Below are positions 1 to 6,929 of a DNA stretch of 14,645 bases, piece after piece. This stretch comes from JBKJTP01 sp046590195 (GTDB lineage Bacteria > Bacteroidota > Ignavibacteria > Palsa-1295): the NCBI GenBank assembly GCA_046590195.1, contig JBKJTP010000303.1, positions 1-14,645 of the forward strand, in the 5' to 3' direction. A program made the translations under genes and the position numbers. The stretch's first letter is position 1. Every line of letters starts with the position of its first letter. The notes under the pieces are model-generated. The model had not been told where the DNA came from. It did not search any database and was given only the letters and a program-made list of their open reading frames with translations.

Positions 1-1633
1 ACTTGAACTGCTCTGGTGTGATCGTGCTGCCAAGATCCTTCATGCCGCCGTACCATGGTGTCAGCGAATAGAACATCGTGATCGGCAAGCCATCGAACTG
101 TGTCCATTTGTTGCCGAAGTCTGTCGTATGGAATACACCGCCATCATTAGCACTGAAGAGATCGGTACCTGATGGATCGGCGCTGAATGCCAGATGGTGC
201 TGATCCGGATGCTGGCCGCGATCGTTGCGGAAGTAATACTTGCCGTATGAATGCGTGATGTTCGTAAACGTCTTGCCTGCATCTGTCGAGCGAAGCGCAT
301 CGATACCGCCGAAGTAAAGCTCGTCCCCGTTATGCGGGTTGCCGGTGAGATAGAAGTTATAATATCCCTGGCGATGGAAGACATCGACACTATCGAAGTT
401 CAGACCACCGTAATGAATGCGGAGCGTTGAGTCGTGCAACTTCTCCCATTGCGTCGCAGGCGATGCGCTACGATACAAGCCGTGCAGGTTCGCATGATTA
501 TTACGCTTCGTCAGGATATTGGTATCGTTACGACTGACAGCTGCAAAGAGCATCGGCCCCTGGCTCGTGTTCGACCAATGCAGAGAAGTGCGGTTGAAAT
601 CGTAATGGCGCCCGTCTGGGTAGCCAAGCTTCAGCGTGTCGAGTCGTGACCACGTTGCGCCTGCGTCCAGTGTATGCCACAAGCCCGTGTTGGGTCCGGC
701 GATGCCCTCGCTCCCTGTGCGGTCCCAGGCTGCTGCTACGAGTTCATCAGCATTGACCGGGTTCATCGCAAGATCGATGATCGGCACACGCGGGCCGGTC
801 TTACCGATGCGTGGGCGGAGCATGCTCGTCCAAGTTGCACCGCGATCGGTGCTCTTATACACGCCTCGATTCGAATCGCCAAGTGCTATCGGGCCTGGTG
901 CAGCAACATAGATCACATCGCTGTTGCGTGGATCGATGATGATCTTCGCGATATACTGCGTCTTCGCAAGTCCGAGGTGCTGCCACGTTGCGCCTCCATC
1001 TGTCGAGCGCCAGATTCCCTGCCCCGGCCAAGAGTCTGCGCTGTAGTTGCACTCGCCCTGACCCATGTAGATCGTATGAGGAGACTTCGGATCGATCGTG
1101 ATCGTGCCGACTGGCAACGTAGAGAATGTATCGGTGAGTGCGTTGAATGTCTTGCCCTTGTCAGTCGTCTTCCAGATGCCACCCGATGCAGCGCCGACGT
1201 AGAGCGTGTTGGGATCGGTGGGATGGGTAGCGAGCGATGTTACACGGCCTCCAATATTGAATGGCCCGAGTTCCTGCCAGCGTGGCGTTGCAAGCGTGGT
1301 TTGCTTGCCTCTTTGGGCGAACAACGGCATCTGCTTCGCCTGCTGTGCCGCGATCTGAAATGCAGATGGATCGATATATTCATCAGGCCATGCACGCTTC
1401 TTATAGAACCAGTCGTTCTTTTGCTGCCCACCATAGCCGATGGGTGCAGATATCGGTGCCGTGACTCGAGCCTCTTTCTCTTTGCTTTGCCCAATTGGGA
1501 CGAGCATGACCGTCTTCCGCTTCTTTATGGTCTGCTTTTTCGTTGCGTACGCATTGATCGACCCAACGAGCGTGAAGCACGCTAGCATCAGGCACAGCGA
1601 TACTTTGATACTGCTGGAAGAGCGATGGGACAT
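1..1633 (-). CDS. Secreted Asp-box (BNR/sortilin-type) beta-propeller protein, 3' end outside window
   Basis: The minus strand is open without a stop from an ATG at 1633 to the window edge, giving 544 residues of an incomplete protein. The N terminus has a signal peptide: Lys10, a hydrophobic stretch 11-28, and probable cleavage after Ala-Tyr-Ala at 30. Residues about 118-160 read as the 'LGPFNIGGRV...ASGGIWKTTD' opening common to Bacteroidota sortilin/VPS10-like or glycosyl-hydrolase-like exported proteins. Six Asp-box motifs (S/T-x-D-x-G-x-T/K-W/F) lie at residues 156-163, 210-217, 261-268, 321-328, 449-456 and 503-510, each at a blade hairpin of a predicted beta-propeller. An AGGA sits 6 bases before the ATG, one of the few recognisable ribosome binding sites here. 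The missing C terminus could carry a T9SS sorting domain, which I cannot see. The exact substrate or ligand is unknown; 'glycosyl hydrolase' labels for such proteins are usually structural, not enzymatic. Confidence 0.88.
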   Translation of the reverse strand, partial: MSHRSSSSIKVSLCLMLACFTLVGSINAYATKKQTIKKRKTVMLVPIGQSKEKEARVTAPISAPIGYGGQQKNDWFYKKRAWPDEYIDPSAFQIAAQQAKQMPLFAQRGKQTTLATPRWQELGPFNIGGRVTSLATHPTDPNTLYVGAASGGIWKTTDKGKTFNALTDTFSTLPVGTITIDPKSPHTIYMGQGECNYSADSWPGQGIWRSTDGGATWQHLGLAKTQYIAKIIIDPRNSDVIYVAAPGPIALGDSNRGVYKSTDRGATWTSMLRPRIGKTGPRVPIIDLAMNPVNADELVAAAWDRTGSEGIAGPNTGLWHTLDAGATWSRLDTLKLGYPDGRHYDFNRTSLHWSNTSQGPMLFAAVSRNDTNILTKRNNHANLHGLYRSASPATQWEKLHDSTLRIHYGGLNFDSVDVFHRQGYYNFYLTGNPHNGDELYFGGIDALRSTDAGKTFTNITHSYGKYYFRNDRGQHPDQHHLAFSADPSGTDLFSANDGGVFHTTDFGNKWTQFDGLPITMFYSLTPWYGGMKDLGSTITPEQFK

Positions 1634-1686
1634 GATGTTCCTAAAAGACAGCGAGCAAGTGGCGACGTGCAGATCGGCGAACGTGC

Positions 1687-1707
1687 CGCAATAGCATACG
1701 CAATAGC
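1687..1707. repeat. Tandem 9-bp direct repeat CGCAATAGC with 3-bp spacer
   Basis: CGCAATAGC occurs at 1687-1695 and again at 1699-1707, a 12-bp period. It lies 54-74 bp upstream of the Asp-box protein start (minus strand) in the divergent intergenic region. The position suits a regulator site, but nothing identifies the regulator. Confidence 0.4.
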
Positions 1708-1773
1708 GTAAGGGTTATCGGCTAACTCTACGCTTATGGCTTTAGTTTGTCGCCAGCCTCCTCTGTGAAAGCG

Positions 1774-1802
1774 GTGAACCTTGCCGCGTCCGCGCGGTTC
1801 AC
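1774..1802. promoter_or_regulatory. 7-bp inverted repeat GTGAACC/GGTTCAC in divergent intergenic region
   Basis: GTGAACC (1774-1780) and GGTTCAC (1796-1802) are perfect inverted copies around a 15-base GC-rich centre. The centre itself can pair CCGCG (1784-1788) with CGCGG (1793-1797). It lies about 70-97 bp before the OmpA-type gene start. It may be an operator or a transcript hairpin; function is inferred only from position. Confidence 0.3.
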
Positions 1803-1819
1803 AATGGGTAGCCTTTAGC

Positions 1820-1831
1820 AGCCTATAGGCT
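1820..1831. promoter_or_regulatory. 12-bp perfect palindrome AGCCTATAGGCT
   Basis: AGCCTATAGGCT reads identically on both strands and lies 39-50 bp upstream of the OmpA-type gene start, where a regulator or RNA polymerase would contact DNA. This is a possible dimeric regulator site, with no further support. Confidence 0.3.
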
Positions 1832-1879
1832 CTAATGCGACCGCTGCTCTAATACGACCCCTGATAGTCAATGCGACCG
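1830..1879 (+). repeat. Three near-identical AATGCGACC units leading into a start codon
   Basis: CTCTAATGCGACC (1830-1842) is repeated at 1847-1859 with one mismatch (CTCTAATACGACC). The core AATGCGACCG appears a third time at 1870-1879, where it contains the start codon of the OmpA-type gene. Core spacings are 17 and 19 bp. The units may be a short duplication or a repeated binding site; they could also provide out-of-frame start codons. Confidence 0.35.
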
Positions 1880-3397
1880 TTCATCCCTGTTCTCGCTCTA
1901 TGCCTTTCTGCGAGCTTCATCGCCAGCGAGGCTGATGCGCAAAAAAATATCGAGAAGCTCCCACCGCAGGTCAATCTCGATGGCAAGAGCGAACTCGCAC
2001 CGATCGTAAGTGCGGACGGCAAAACGCTCTATTTCACCCGCGGCAGACAAGGGGCAGATGCTGAGACCGTCTTCGATATTTGGAAGACCGAGATCGAGAG
2101 CGATACGGCGTTCACGAATGCCGAGATCGTTGGTGGTAATCTCTCCAGCCGCTTCGGCATCGCGGTGACATCGGTCTCACCGGACAACAACGTCCTCTAC
2201 CTCATGGGCAAGATGTTCGAGGCAACGCCGCCCGATGAGAGGATCTATCGATCCGTGCAAACTCGTGAGGGATGGGACTTCCCCAAGCCGGTGAAGATCA
2301 GGGCACTGAAGGCTCGAGGCACGTTCACTGATTATTCGTTCGGGCCCGATCAGCGCACCCTGGTCATGTCGATGGAGCGCGATTCCTCAATGGGCGGACG
2401 CGATCTTTACATCAGCTTTTATCAGGAGCAGGAAGATGTGTGGTCTGAGCCGTTGTGGCTGGGTACAAGAGTGAACTCGACGTATAACGAGATCACACCG
2501 TTTCTCGCACCAGATGCCAGAACGCTTTACTTCTCTAGCGAGCGTCCGAATGGCATCGGCGAGTGCGATGTCTATCGTGTTATACGCAAAGACGACACAT
2601 GGCAGAACTGGACCTATCCGGAAAACCTGGGGCCATCGGTGAACCGTCAGGGCCGCACGATGTACTACACTGAAGATGCGAAGGGAGAATTTGCGTACTT
2701 CGTCTGGCGCAGAGATCAGCGGACCTACACCGACATCTATCGCGCAAAACTCGAACAGAAGAAGGAGATCCCGACAGTGATCGTCGAAGGCAGAGTGGTC
2801 GATGAGAAGGGCCGACCGGTAGAGTCCGCGATCAGGTACACGGCAGTTGGCGATGCAATGCTCGGCACTGCGCGTTCGAATCCAACCACTGGTGCATTTC
2901 TCATCACACTTCCCGCGTCCCAGAAGTACATCGTGGAGGCTGATCGAGTAGGTTATACTCCGGGCCGAAGTGAACTCACGCTTGATGGATCGAGCAGCAC
3001 CGCCTCGCTCACGCTGACCTTGACGTCACTTAAGATTGGTGCCGCGGCAAGGCTGAACAATATCTTCTTCGAGACCGATAAGTCGGTGCTTTATAGCAGT
3101 TCATTCGGTGAGCTCGATCGCTTGCATCAATTAATGCAGGAGGATCCAAAGCTCGTGATCTCGGTGGAAGGCCACACAGATGATGTTGGTAGCAGTGAGC
3201 ACAATAGTGCGCTCTCACTTGCCCGAGCTCAGGCGGTGAAGGATTACATCGTGGCTAAGGGTATCAATGCTGATCGCGTCAAGATCGAAGGCTTTGGCTC
3301 AGCACAACCGCAGGTTGCGAACGCCGATGATGCAAGCCGAGCACTCAATCGCCGTGTGGAGTTCAAGATCCTCGCAAAGAGCATGGAGAGCTATTAG
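1871..3397 (+). CDS. OmpA-family protein with PD40 propeller and carboxypeptidase-regulatory-like domain (PorE-like)
   Basis: This 508-residue exported protein has a signal peptide at 1-23 (cleavage after Ala-Asp-Ala). PD40-type beta-propeller strands with the 'SxDGxTLYF' pattern lie near residues 42-57, 99-113, 154-168 and 207-223. A carboxypeptidase-regulatory-like beta-sandwich spans about 303-385. An OmpA-like peptidoglycan-binding domain spans about 395-500, with the HTDDVGS motif (Asp437), LSLARA (Arg452) and the closing NRRVEF. In OmpA, the Asp and Arg at these positions bind diaminopimelate of peptidoglycan. The domain order matches the T9SS periplasmic protein PorE apart from PorE's N-terminal TPR segment, which is absent. 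It probably sits in the periplasm anchored to the cell wall. No Shine-Dalgarno sequence precedes the ATG. The family assignment is secure; a T9SS role is inference. Confidence 0.9.
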   Translation: MRPFIPVLALCLSASFIASEADAQKNIEKLPPQVNLDGKSELAPIVSADGKTLYFTRGRQGADAETVFDIWKTEIESDTAFTNAEIVGGNLSSRFGIAVTSVSPDNNVLYLMGKMFEATPPDERIYRSVQTREGWDFPKPVKIRALKARGTFTDYSFGPDQRTLVMSMERDSSMGGRDLYISFYQEQEDVWSEPLWLGTRVNSTYNEITPFLAPDARTLYFSSERPNGIGECDVYRVIRKDDTWQNWTYPENLGPSVNRQGRTMYYTEDAKGEFAYFVWRRDQRTYTDIYRAKLEQKKEIPTVIVEGRVVDEKGRPVESAIRYTAVGDAMLGTARSNPTTGAFLITLPASQKYIVEADRVGYTPGRSELTLDGSSSTASLTLTLTSLKIGAAARLNNIFFETDKSVLYSSSFGELDRLHQLMQEDPKLVISVEGHTDDVGSSEHNSALSLARAQAVKDYIVAKGINADRVKIEGFGSAQPQVANADDASRALNRRVEFKILAKSMESY

Positions 3398-4956
3398 TCG
3401 ACTCGCTGATAGATCTTTACCAGGCTTGCTGAATCGACTAGCGAATAGTTGACGCCGTACTTACGCGCTGAATCGACAAGCGGCTCTACAAACGACGAAA
3501 CATCAGCAAGGTAATCGAATCTCTCGCGTTGCAAATACGGACCGATGCCGGTACCACGAATTGCATTCATTGCATCCGGATTGACTTTGCCATCAAGGTT
3601 AGTCACATTTGGCGCGATGAACGTAGCAGTGCCCGATTGGTACATCCCCACGCGCTTATCAGGCCGCTCGGCAGCCCATACCCCGGCTTCGTAAAGCTCA
3701 TTGTAGCGCGTAACAGAGAAGTTGTAGATGTAGCGGTTCGCACTGAACCCAATGATCAGCAGAGCCAGCGGGATCCCAAACACATAGAACGATCGCTTGT
3801 GCTCGCGATATGAGGCCTCAATGCTCTTTCCGATCAACGGAAGACTGAGACACACAAAGAGCAGCCACAATAGCCTGATCGGGTGGAAGTATCGTGGCAG
3901 AAAATGTGGCGCGCTGAAAAAGAAGACGTAATAGATGAAAATGCACACCGCCATGATCGCAAGCGGCATCAGGATCTCAACGCGAGAACGCTCAGGTAAG
4001 AACTTCCACAGCGAGATGCGTGCACCGATCCGCCAGGCTGTCGCGAAGACGAAGACGATCCAGATCGTCAGGAGCATCGGCGGCAAGAGGTAATACGGCA
4101 TGTAGAAGAACGTACTGCTGATGTCAGCTAGCACAGCAGCTGCGCGCATCAGATTGTCGAGAGTCACGTTCACCTGCGATTGTGACTGGCCGCTGATCGG
4201 CATGAAGCTGCCGAACTGTGTGAAATTATAGAACCACCATGGGCTACTCACCACAAACGCCGCAGCAGCCATCAGGATCATCTGTGGGATCGCCTTTGTC
4301 TTACGACGAATGAGCTCCGTAAGGCCAATACCTCCGACAAGGAACACCGCATCGATCCTTGCAAGTACGGTAACGCCTAGCAGCGCCCCAAGCAGTATCC
4401 AGTTTCCGACCGACTCATCTTCGTCCTTAACCCTGATGCCTGCATAGAAATACATCGATGATAGGATCATCAAGGCATAAAGTCCGGTCTCGAGCCCATT
4501 GCCATGATGCCACAGCAGCGGATAGAGAAATGTCCACATTGCGGGGCCAGCGATCCAGGGCTTCTGCCACCACGGCACCTCTTCTTCCTCCACGCAGCTT
4601 AGACGCTTGAGCAATCGTGCAAGCACGATGATACTCGCTACTTCCATCAACGCGATAAGAATGAACACTAGCCGTATTGCAAGCCACTTGTCGCCATCGG
4701 TAATCGCGAAGAACGGCACATAGAGGAAGACGATCAGCGGTTGAATGCCGTTCGTTGGATGGATGCCATCCGCAGTGATGCCATTACCTTGGGTGATGTG
4801 ATATGCCGTATTAAAGGCGTAGAACGCATCTTCAATGTAGGTTCTGGAAGCGAGGCGAGCTTCTGGACGAAACGCGAGAGCCAATCGCGAGACGACCGTA
4901 ATGGCAATGAGAATGAGTAAGATCTTGCGGCTTTGAGGCGAGAATATCTTCAACAT
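3394..4956 (-). CDS. GT-C fold integral membrane glycosyltransferase-like protein (GT39/ArnT-like)
   Basis: This 520-residue polytopic membrane protein has about 11 hydrophobic segments, including 11-29, 73-87, 91-117, 184-213, 225-243, 287-308, 327-349, 358-377 and 390-405. After the first membrane segment, the extracytoplasmic loop has the acidic pair Glu42-Asp43 in a 'RTYIEDAFY' context. That is the hallmark of GT-C polyprenyl-phosphate-sugar transferases of the PMT/ArnT type. A second conserved-looking stretch, 'HGNGLETGLYA', lies at 151-161. A soluble C-terminal region follows from about 415. The likely role is moving a sugar from a lipid carrier to a cell-envelope acceptor; donor and acceptor are unknown. 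It starts 28 bases after the sigma factor stop, suggesting one operon, and its stop overlaps the convergent OmpA-type stop by 4 bases. No clear ribosome binding site is seen. Confidence 0.78.
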   Translation of the reverse strand: MLKIFSPQSRKILLILIAITVVSRLALAFRPEARLASRTYIEDAFYAFNTAYHITQGNGITADGIHPTNGIQPLIVFLYVPFFAITDGDKWLAIRLVFILIALMEVASIIVLARLLKRLSCVEEEEVPWWQKPWIAGPAMWTFLYPLLWHHGNGLETGLYALMILSSMYFYAGIRVKDEDESVGNWILLGALLGVTVLARIDAVFLVGGIGLTELIRRKTKAIPQMILMAAAAFVVSSPWWFYNFTQFGSFMPISGQSQSQVNVTLDNLMRAAAVLADISSTFFYMPYYLLPPMLLTIWIVFVFATAWRIGARISLWKFLPERSRVEILMPLAIMAVCIFIYYVFFFSAPHFLPRYFHPIRLLWLLFVCLSLPLIGKSIEASYREHKRSFYVFGIPLALLIIGFSANRYIYNFSVTRYNELYEAGVWAAERPDKRVGMYQSGTATFIAPNVTNLDGKVNPDAMNAIRGTGIGPYLQRERFDYLADVSSFVEPLVDSARKYGVNYSLVDSASLVKIYQRVD

Positions 4957-4984
4957 AGAGCGAATGCAGGCAATGTATGTTGAA

Positions 4985-5767
4985 TTAGATCTTGCCCTCG
5001 AGCATACGCGCGAGCGCTGCGCGTGCCCGATGCAGATGCACCTTCACGGTACCCATCGGGATCTTCAGCACTTTCGCGATCTCTTCGTACTCCATATCCT
5101 CCGAGTGGCGAAGCTTGATAATGCGGCGATAGTTATCTGGCAATTGCTCGATCGCTTCATCGATAAGGCGCGTGCGCTCATCGGCAAGCATCATCTCCTC
5201 CGGCACCCATGATTGATCCGAGATCTCGTACTCACGCGACTCATCCTCGCCTTTGGCGTTGGACTGCATCGGCGGTGAGCTGATCGAGAAAGCATTAAGC
5301 TTTTTCTTGCGGAGGTAATCGATAGCGTGGTTCGTCGCAATGCGATAGAGCCACGTCGAGAAAGCATACTCTTCGGAGTATGAGTGGATATGCAGCATCG
5401 CTTTCGTCAGCGCTTCCTGCACCAGATCTTCCAGCTCATCGCTCGATGCAGAGCGCACCATCGGACGGATCAATCGCTCGACACCATGCCTATGCCTGCG
5501 AACGAGATCGAAGAATGCCTGCTGATCCCCTGCTCTTGCGCGGCTGACGAGCAGTCTGTCTTCCTTCTGACGGATAGAACTCGCAGCTTTGCGAGCCGCC
5601 TTGTCGGCTTCCTCCGTCGGGGTATCATTGAGCGCCTCGGTGAGCGGGTCCGTGAGAGCCTCTTCGGTCACCTGCTCATCATTTTCGGAGGTAGAAGCAG
5701 TAGTGGTGGAGTCCTGTTCGGGCTCCACTGATTCTGCTTCTCTTGCGACTTTCTTCTTTGGACTCAA
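4985..5767 (-). CDS. ECF-type RNA polymerase sigma factor with acidic N-terminal extension
   Basis: This is a sigma-70 family extracytoplasmic-function factor of 260 residues; typical members are about 170-200. Region 2 spans about 70-157 ('SRARAGDQQAFFDLVRRH' at 75-92, 'DLVQEALTKAM' at 114-124, 'STWLYRIATNHAIDYLRKK' at 137-155). Region 4 spans about 200-257 ('LPDNYRRIIKLRHSEDMEYEEIA', with helix-turn-helix 'GTVKVHLHRARAAL' at 239-252). The extra N-terminal 65 residues begin SPKKK, then are rich in Glu/Asp (16 in residues 10-60), Thr and Ala, and look disordered. The start used is TTG at 5767, since an in-frame stop lies two codons upstream and the first internal ATG (Met103) would remove part of region 2. 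In-frame GTG codons at residues 14 and 33 are alternatives. No anti-sigma gene is adjacent; the next gene is the membrane glycosyltransferase-like protein. Confidence 0.9.
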   Translation of the reverse strand: MSPKKKVAREAESVEPEQDSTTTASTSENDEQVTEEALTDPLTEALNDTPTEEADKAARKAASSIRQKEDRLLVSRARAGDQQAFFDLVRRHRHGVERLIRPMVRSASSDELEDLVQEALTKAMLHIHSYSEEYAFSTWLYRIATNHAIDYLRKKKLNAFSISSPPMQSNAKGEDESREYEISDQSWVPEEMMLADERTRLIDEAIEQLPDNYRRIIKLRHSEDMEYEEIAKVLKIPMGTVKVHLHRARAALARMLEGKI

Positions 5768-5802
5768 TCTTCAGGCTTAGCCTTGTGGCTCAGGAATGCT
5801 CA

Positions 5803-5826
5803 CAAATTTACGGCGAAGTTACGCCG
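5803..5826 (-). promoter_or_regulatory. Candidate Bacteroidota-type promoter and inverted repeat before the sigma gene
   Basis: On the minus strand TAAATTTG (5810-5803) matches the Bacteroidota -7 consensus TAnnTTTG exactly, 36 bases before the TTG start. Immediately upstream is the inverted repeat CGGCG-AAGTTA-CGCCG (5811-5826). I do not see a good TTTG -33 element at the expected distance, so this is a partial match. If active it would separate the sigma/glycosyltransferase pair from the rpe-lacD pair. Confidence 0.4.
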
Positions 5827-5860
5827 AAGTGCGGAAGTCGGTAAACTTTGGACAATACCC

Positions 5861-6883
5861 TTAGATCAGTTCGATGTTCTCCATGCCACCGTAGATCTGG
5901 TGCCAGGGCTTTGCGTGAGCAAAGACGACCTCGTTCAGCGCCTCGATGTTCTTGACGCCACGATCAGAGAGCCAGTCCTCCAGAGCCTGCGTACCCTGTG
6001 ACCCGAAGATCGGCACGCCATCCTGCCAGGTAGCGCGTCCGCAGAGCACTCCGCTAAAGCGGGCGCCGGATTCGCCAGCAAGCACGAGGGTCTCGCGGAA
6101 GATCTCGTCTGTCACGCCAGCACTGAGATAGATGAACGGCTTCGAAGTCATCTCAGCCGCCTCGCGGAAATGATCGAGTGCTTCTGCCTTTGAGTAAGCT
6201 GCATCGCCGCCCTTGTGGGCAGAGGTGCCAGATGTGTACTGGATGTTGATAGGCACTTCCACTTTCAGAACATCGACGCCATACTCTGGCTTCGAGAATT
6301 CCTCCATGTATGCCTTCACATACTTTGGCTTGAGCTTCGCGAATTCGAATCCCTTCTCGTCGTGGTTATCGTCGTAAGCCAGCGGCTCGAGGAAGAAGGG
6401 TATATCGAGTGCGCGGCACTCGGCACCGATGCGCTCGATAAAAGCTTTCTTGCGCTCGGTGACCTCTTCGGCATCGAACGGATTGTAGTAGAGCAGGATC
6501 TTGATCGCGTCAGCTCCTGCATTCTTCAGGCGGTTCACACTCCAGAGATCGAGCAGATCTGGCAAGCGCCCCTTCACGGCTGCGTCGTAGCCCGTCTTCT
6601 CATACGCGAGCAACACGCCGGTGCCTTTCGCACGTGCTTCGATCGCTGGCAGGCCGAACTCAGGATCCATCAGGATCGCGCTGGAGTGAGGCGTCAGGAC
6701 CTTCGTGACGGAGATCTTGAACTGCGTCAGGTCAGCGTCCGTAGCATCTTTGCCCATCGCTTTGCCGATGGACTTCTTGAGCGAGCCCCGCTGATCCATC
6801 GCTGCTGCTGCAATGATGCCCTTCTCGGTTGCACAAGCCTGAATGCCTTTTACCTTGCCTCTGCTGAGTTGTACCTTCGCCAT
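5861..6883 (-). CDS. lacD: Class I tagatose-1,6-bisphosphate aldolase (LacD family)
   Basis: This 340-residue TIM-barrel aldolase cleaves tagatose 1,6-bisphosphate to dihydroxyacetone phosphate and glyceraldehyde 3-phosphate through a Schiff base. LacD enzymes also accept fructose 1,6-bisphosphate. The family signatures are present: 'AAMDQRGSLKKSI' at 27-39, 'ADAIKILLYY' with Lys128, 'FLEPLAYD' with Glu166 (the general acid/base position), and 'VLKVEVP' with Lys207 at the Schiff-base position. The C-terminal phosphate-binding parts 'YLSAGV' (252-257) and 'GVLCGRATW' (278-286) are intact. Length is normal for LacD (about 325-340). The start is ATG at 6883, with no Shine-Dalgarno sequence. It lies 46 bases after rpe in the same direction. 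No lactose/galactose catabolic genes are nearby, so a role as a glycolytic/gluconeogenic aldolase is plausible but inferred. Confidence 0.9.
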   Translation of the reverse strand: MAKVQLSRGKVKGIQACATEKGIIAAAAMDQRGSLKKSIGKAMGKDATDADLTQFKISVTKVLTPHSSAILMDPEFGLPAIEARAKGTGVLLAYEKTGYDAAVKGRLPDLLDLWSVNRLKNAGADAIKILLYYNPFDAEEVTERKKAFIERIGAECRALDIPFFLEPLAYDDNHDEKGFEFAKLKPKYVKAYMEEFSKPEYGVDVLKVEVPINIQYTSGTSAHKGGDAAYSKAEALDHFREAAEMTSKPFIYLSAGVTDEIFRETLVLAGESGARFSGVLCGRATWQDGVPIFGSQGTQALEDWLSDRGVKNIEALNEVVFAHAKPWHQIYGGMENIELI

Positions 6884-6896
6884 AATGTAATCGACT

Positions 6897-6910
6897 AATA
6901 TCTAGATATT
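6897..6910. promoter_or_regulatory. 14-bp perfect palindrome between rpe and lacD
   Basis: AATATCTAGATATT is a perfect 14-bp palindrome in the 46-base rpe-lacD spacer, ending 13 bases before the lacD start. It is AT-rich compared with its surroundings. It could be an operator for a dimeric regulator or a weak RNA processing/attenuation hairpin. The stem is too AT-rich and lacks the U-tract of a terminator. Confidence 0.35.
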
Positions 6911-6929
6911 GTAGGAAGTAAGTCTTGTA

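Noticed and set aside
674..1585. 303-residue open frame on the plus strand
   Set aside because: It lies antisense to the Asp-box gene, whose minus-strand frame has six family motifs. The plus-strand product is Cys/Arg-rich without domains.
1577..1633. Lipoprotein signal on the Asp-box protein (Cys19)
   Set aside because: The preceding Met-Leu-Ala fits the lipobox poorly at -3, while Ala-Tyr-Ala at 28-30 is a good signal peptidase I site.
1871..1940. Lipoprotein signal on the OmpA-type protein (Cys11)
   Set aside because: The residue before Cys11 is Leu, not Gly/Ala/Ser, and a good signal peptidase I site lies after residue 23.
6215..6898. 227-residue open frame on the plus strand
   Set aside because: Fully antisense to the lacD-type aldolase, which has its catalytic motifs intact. 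No recognisable domain.
6884..6929. Palindrome in the rpe-lacD spacer as a terminator
   Set aside because: The stem is AT-rich with no loop and no following T-run.
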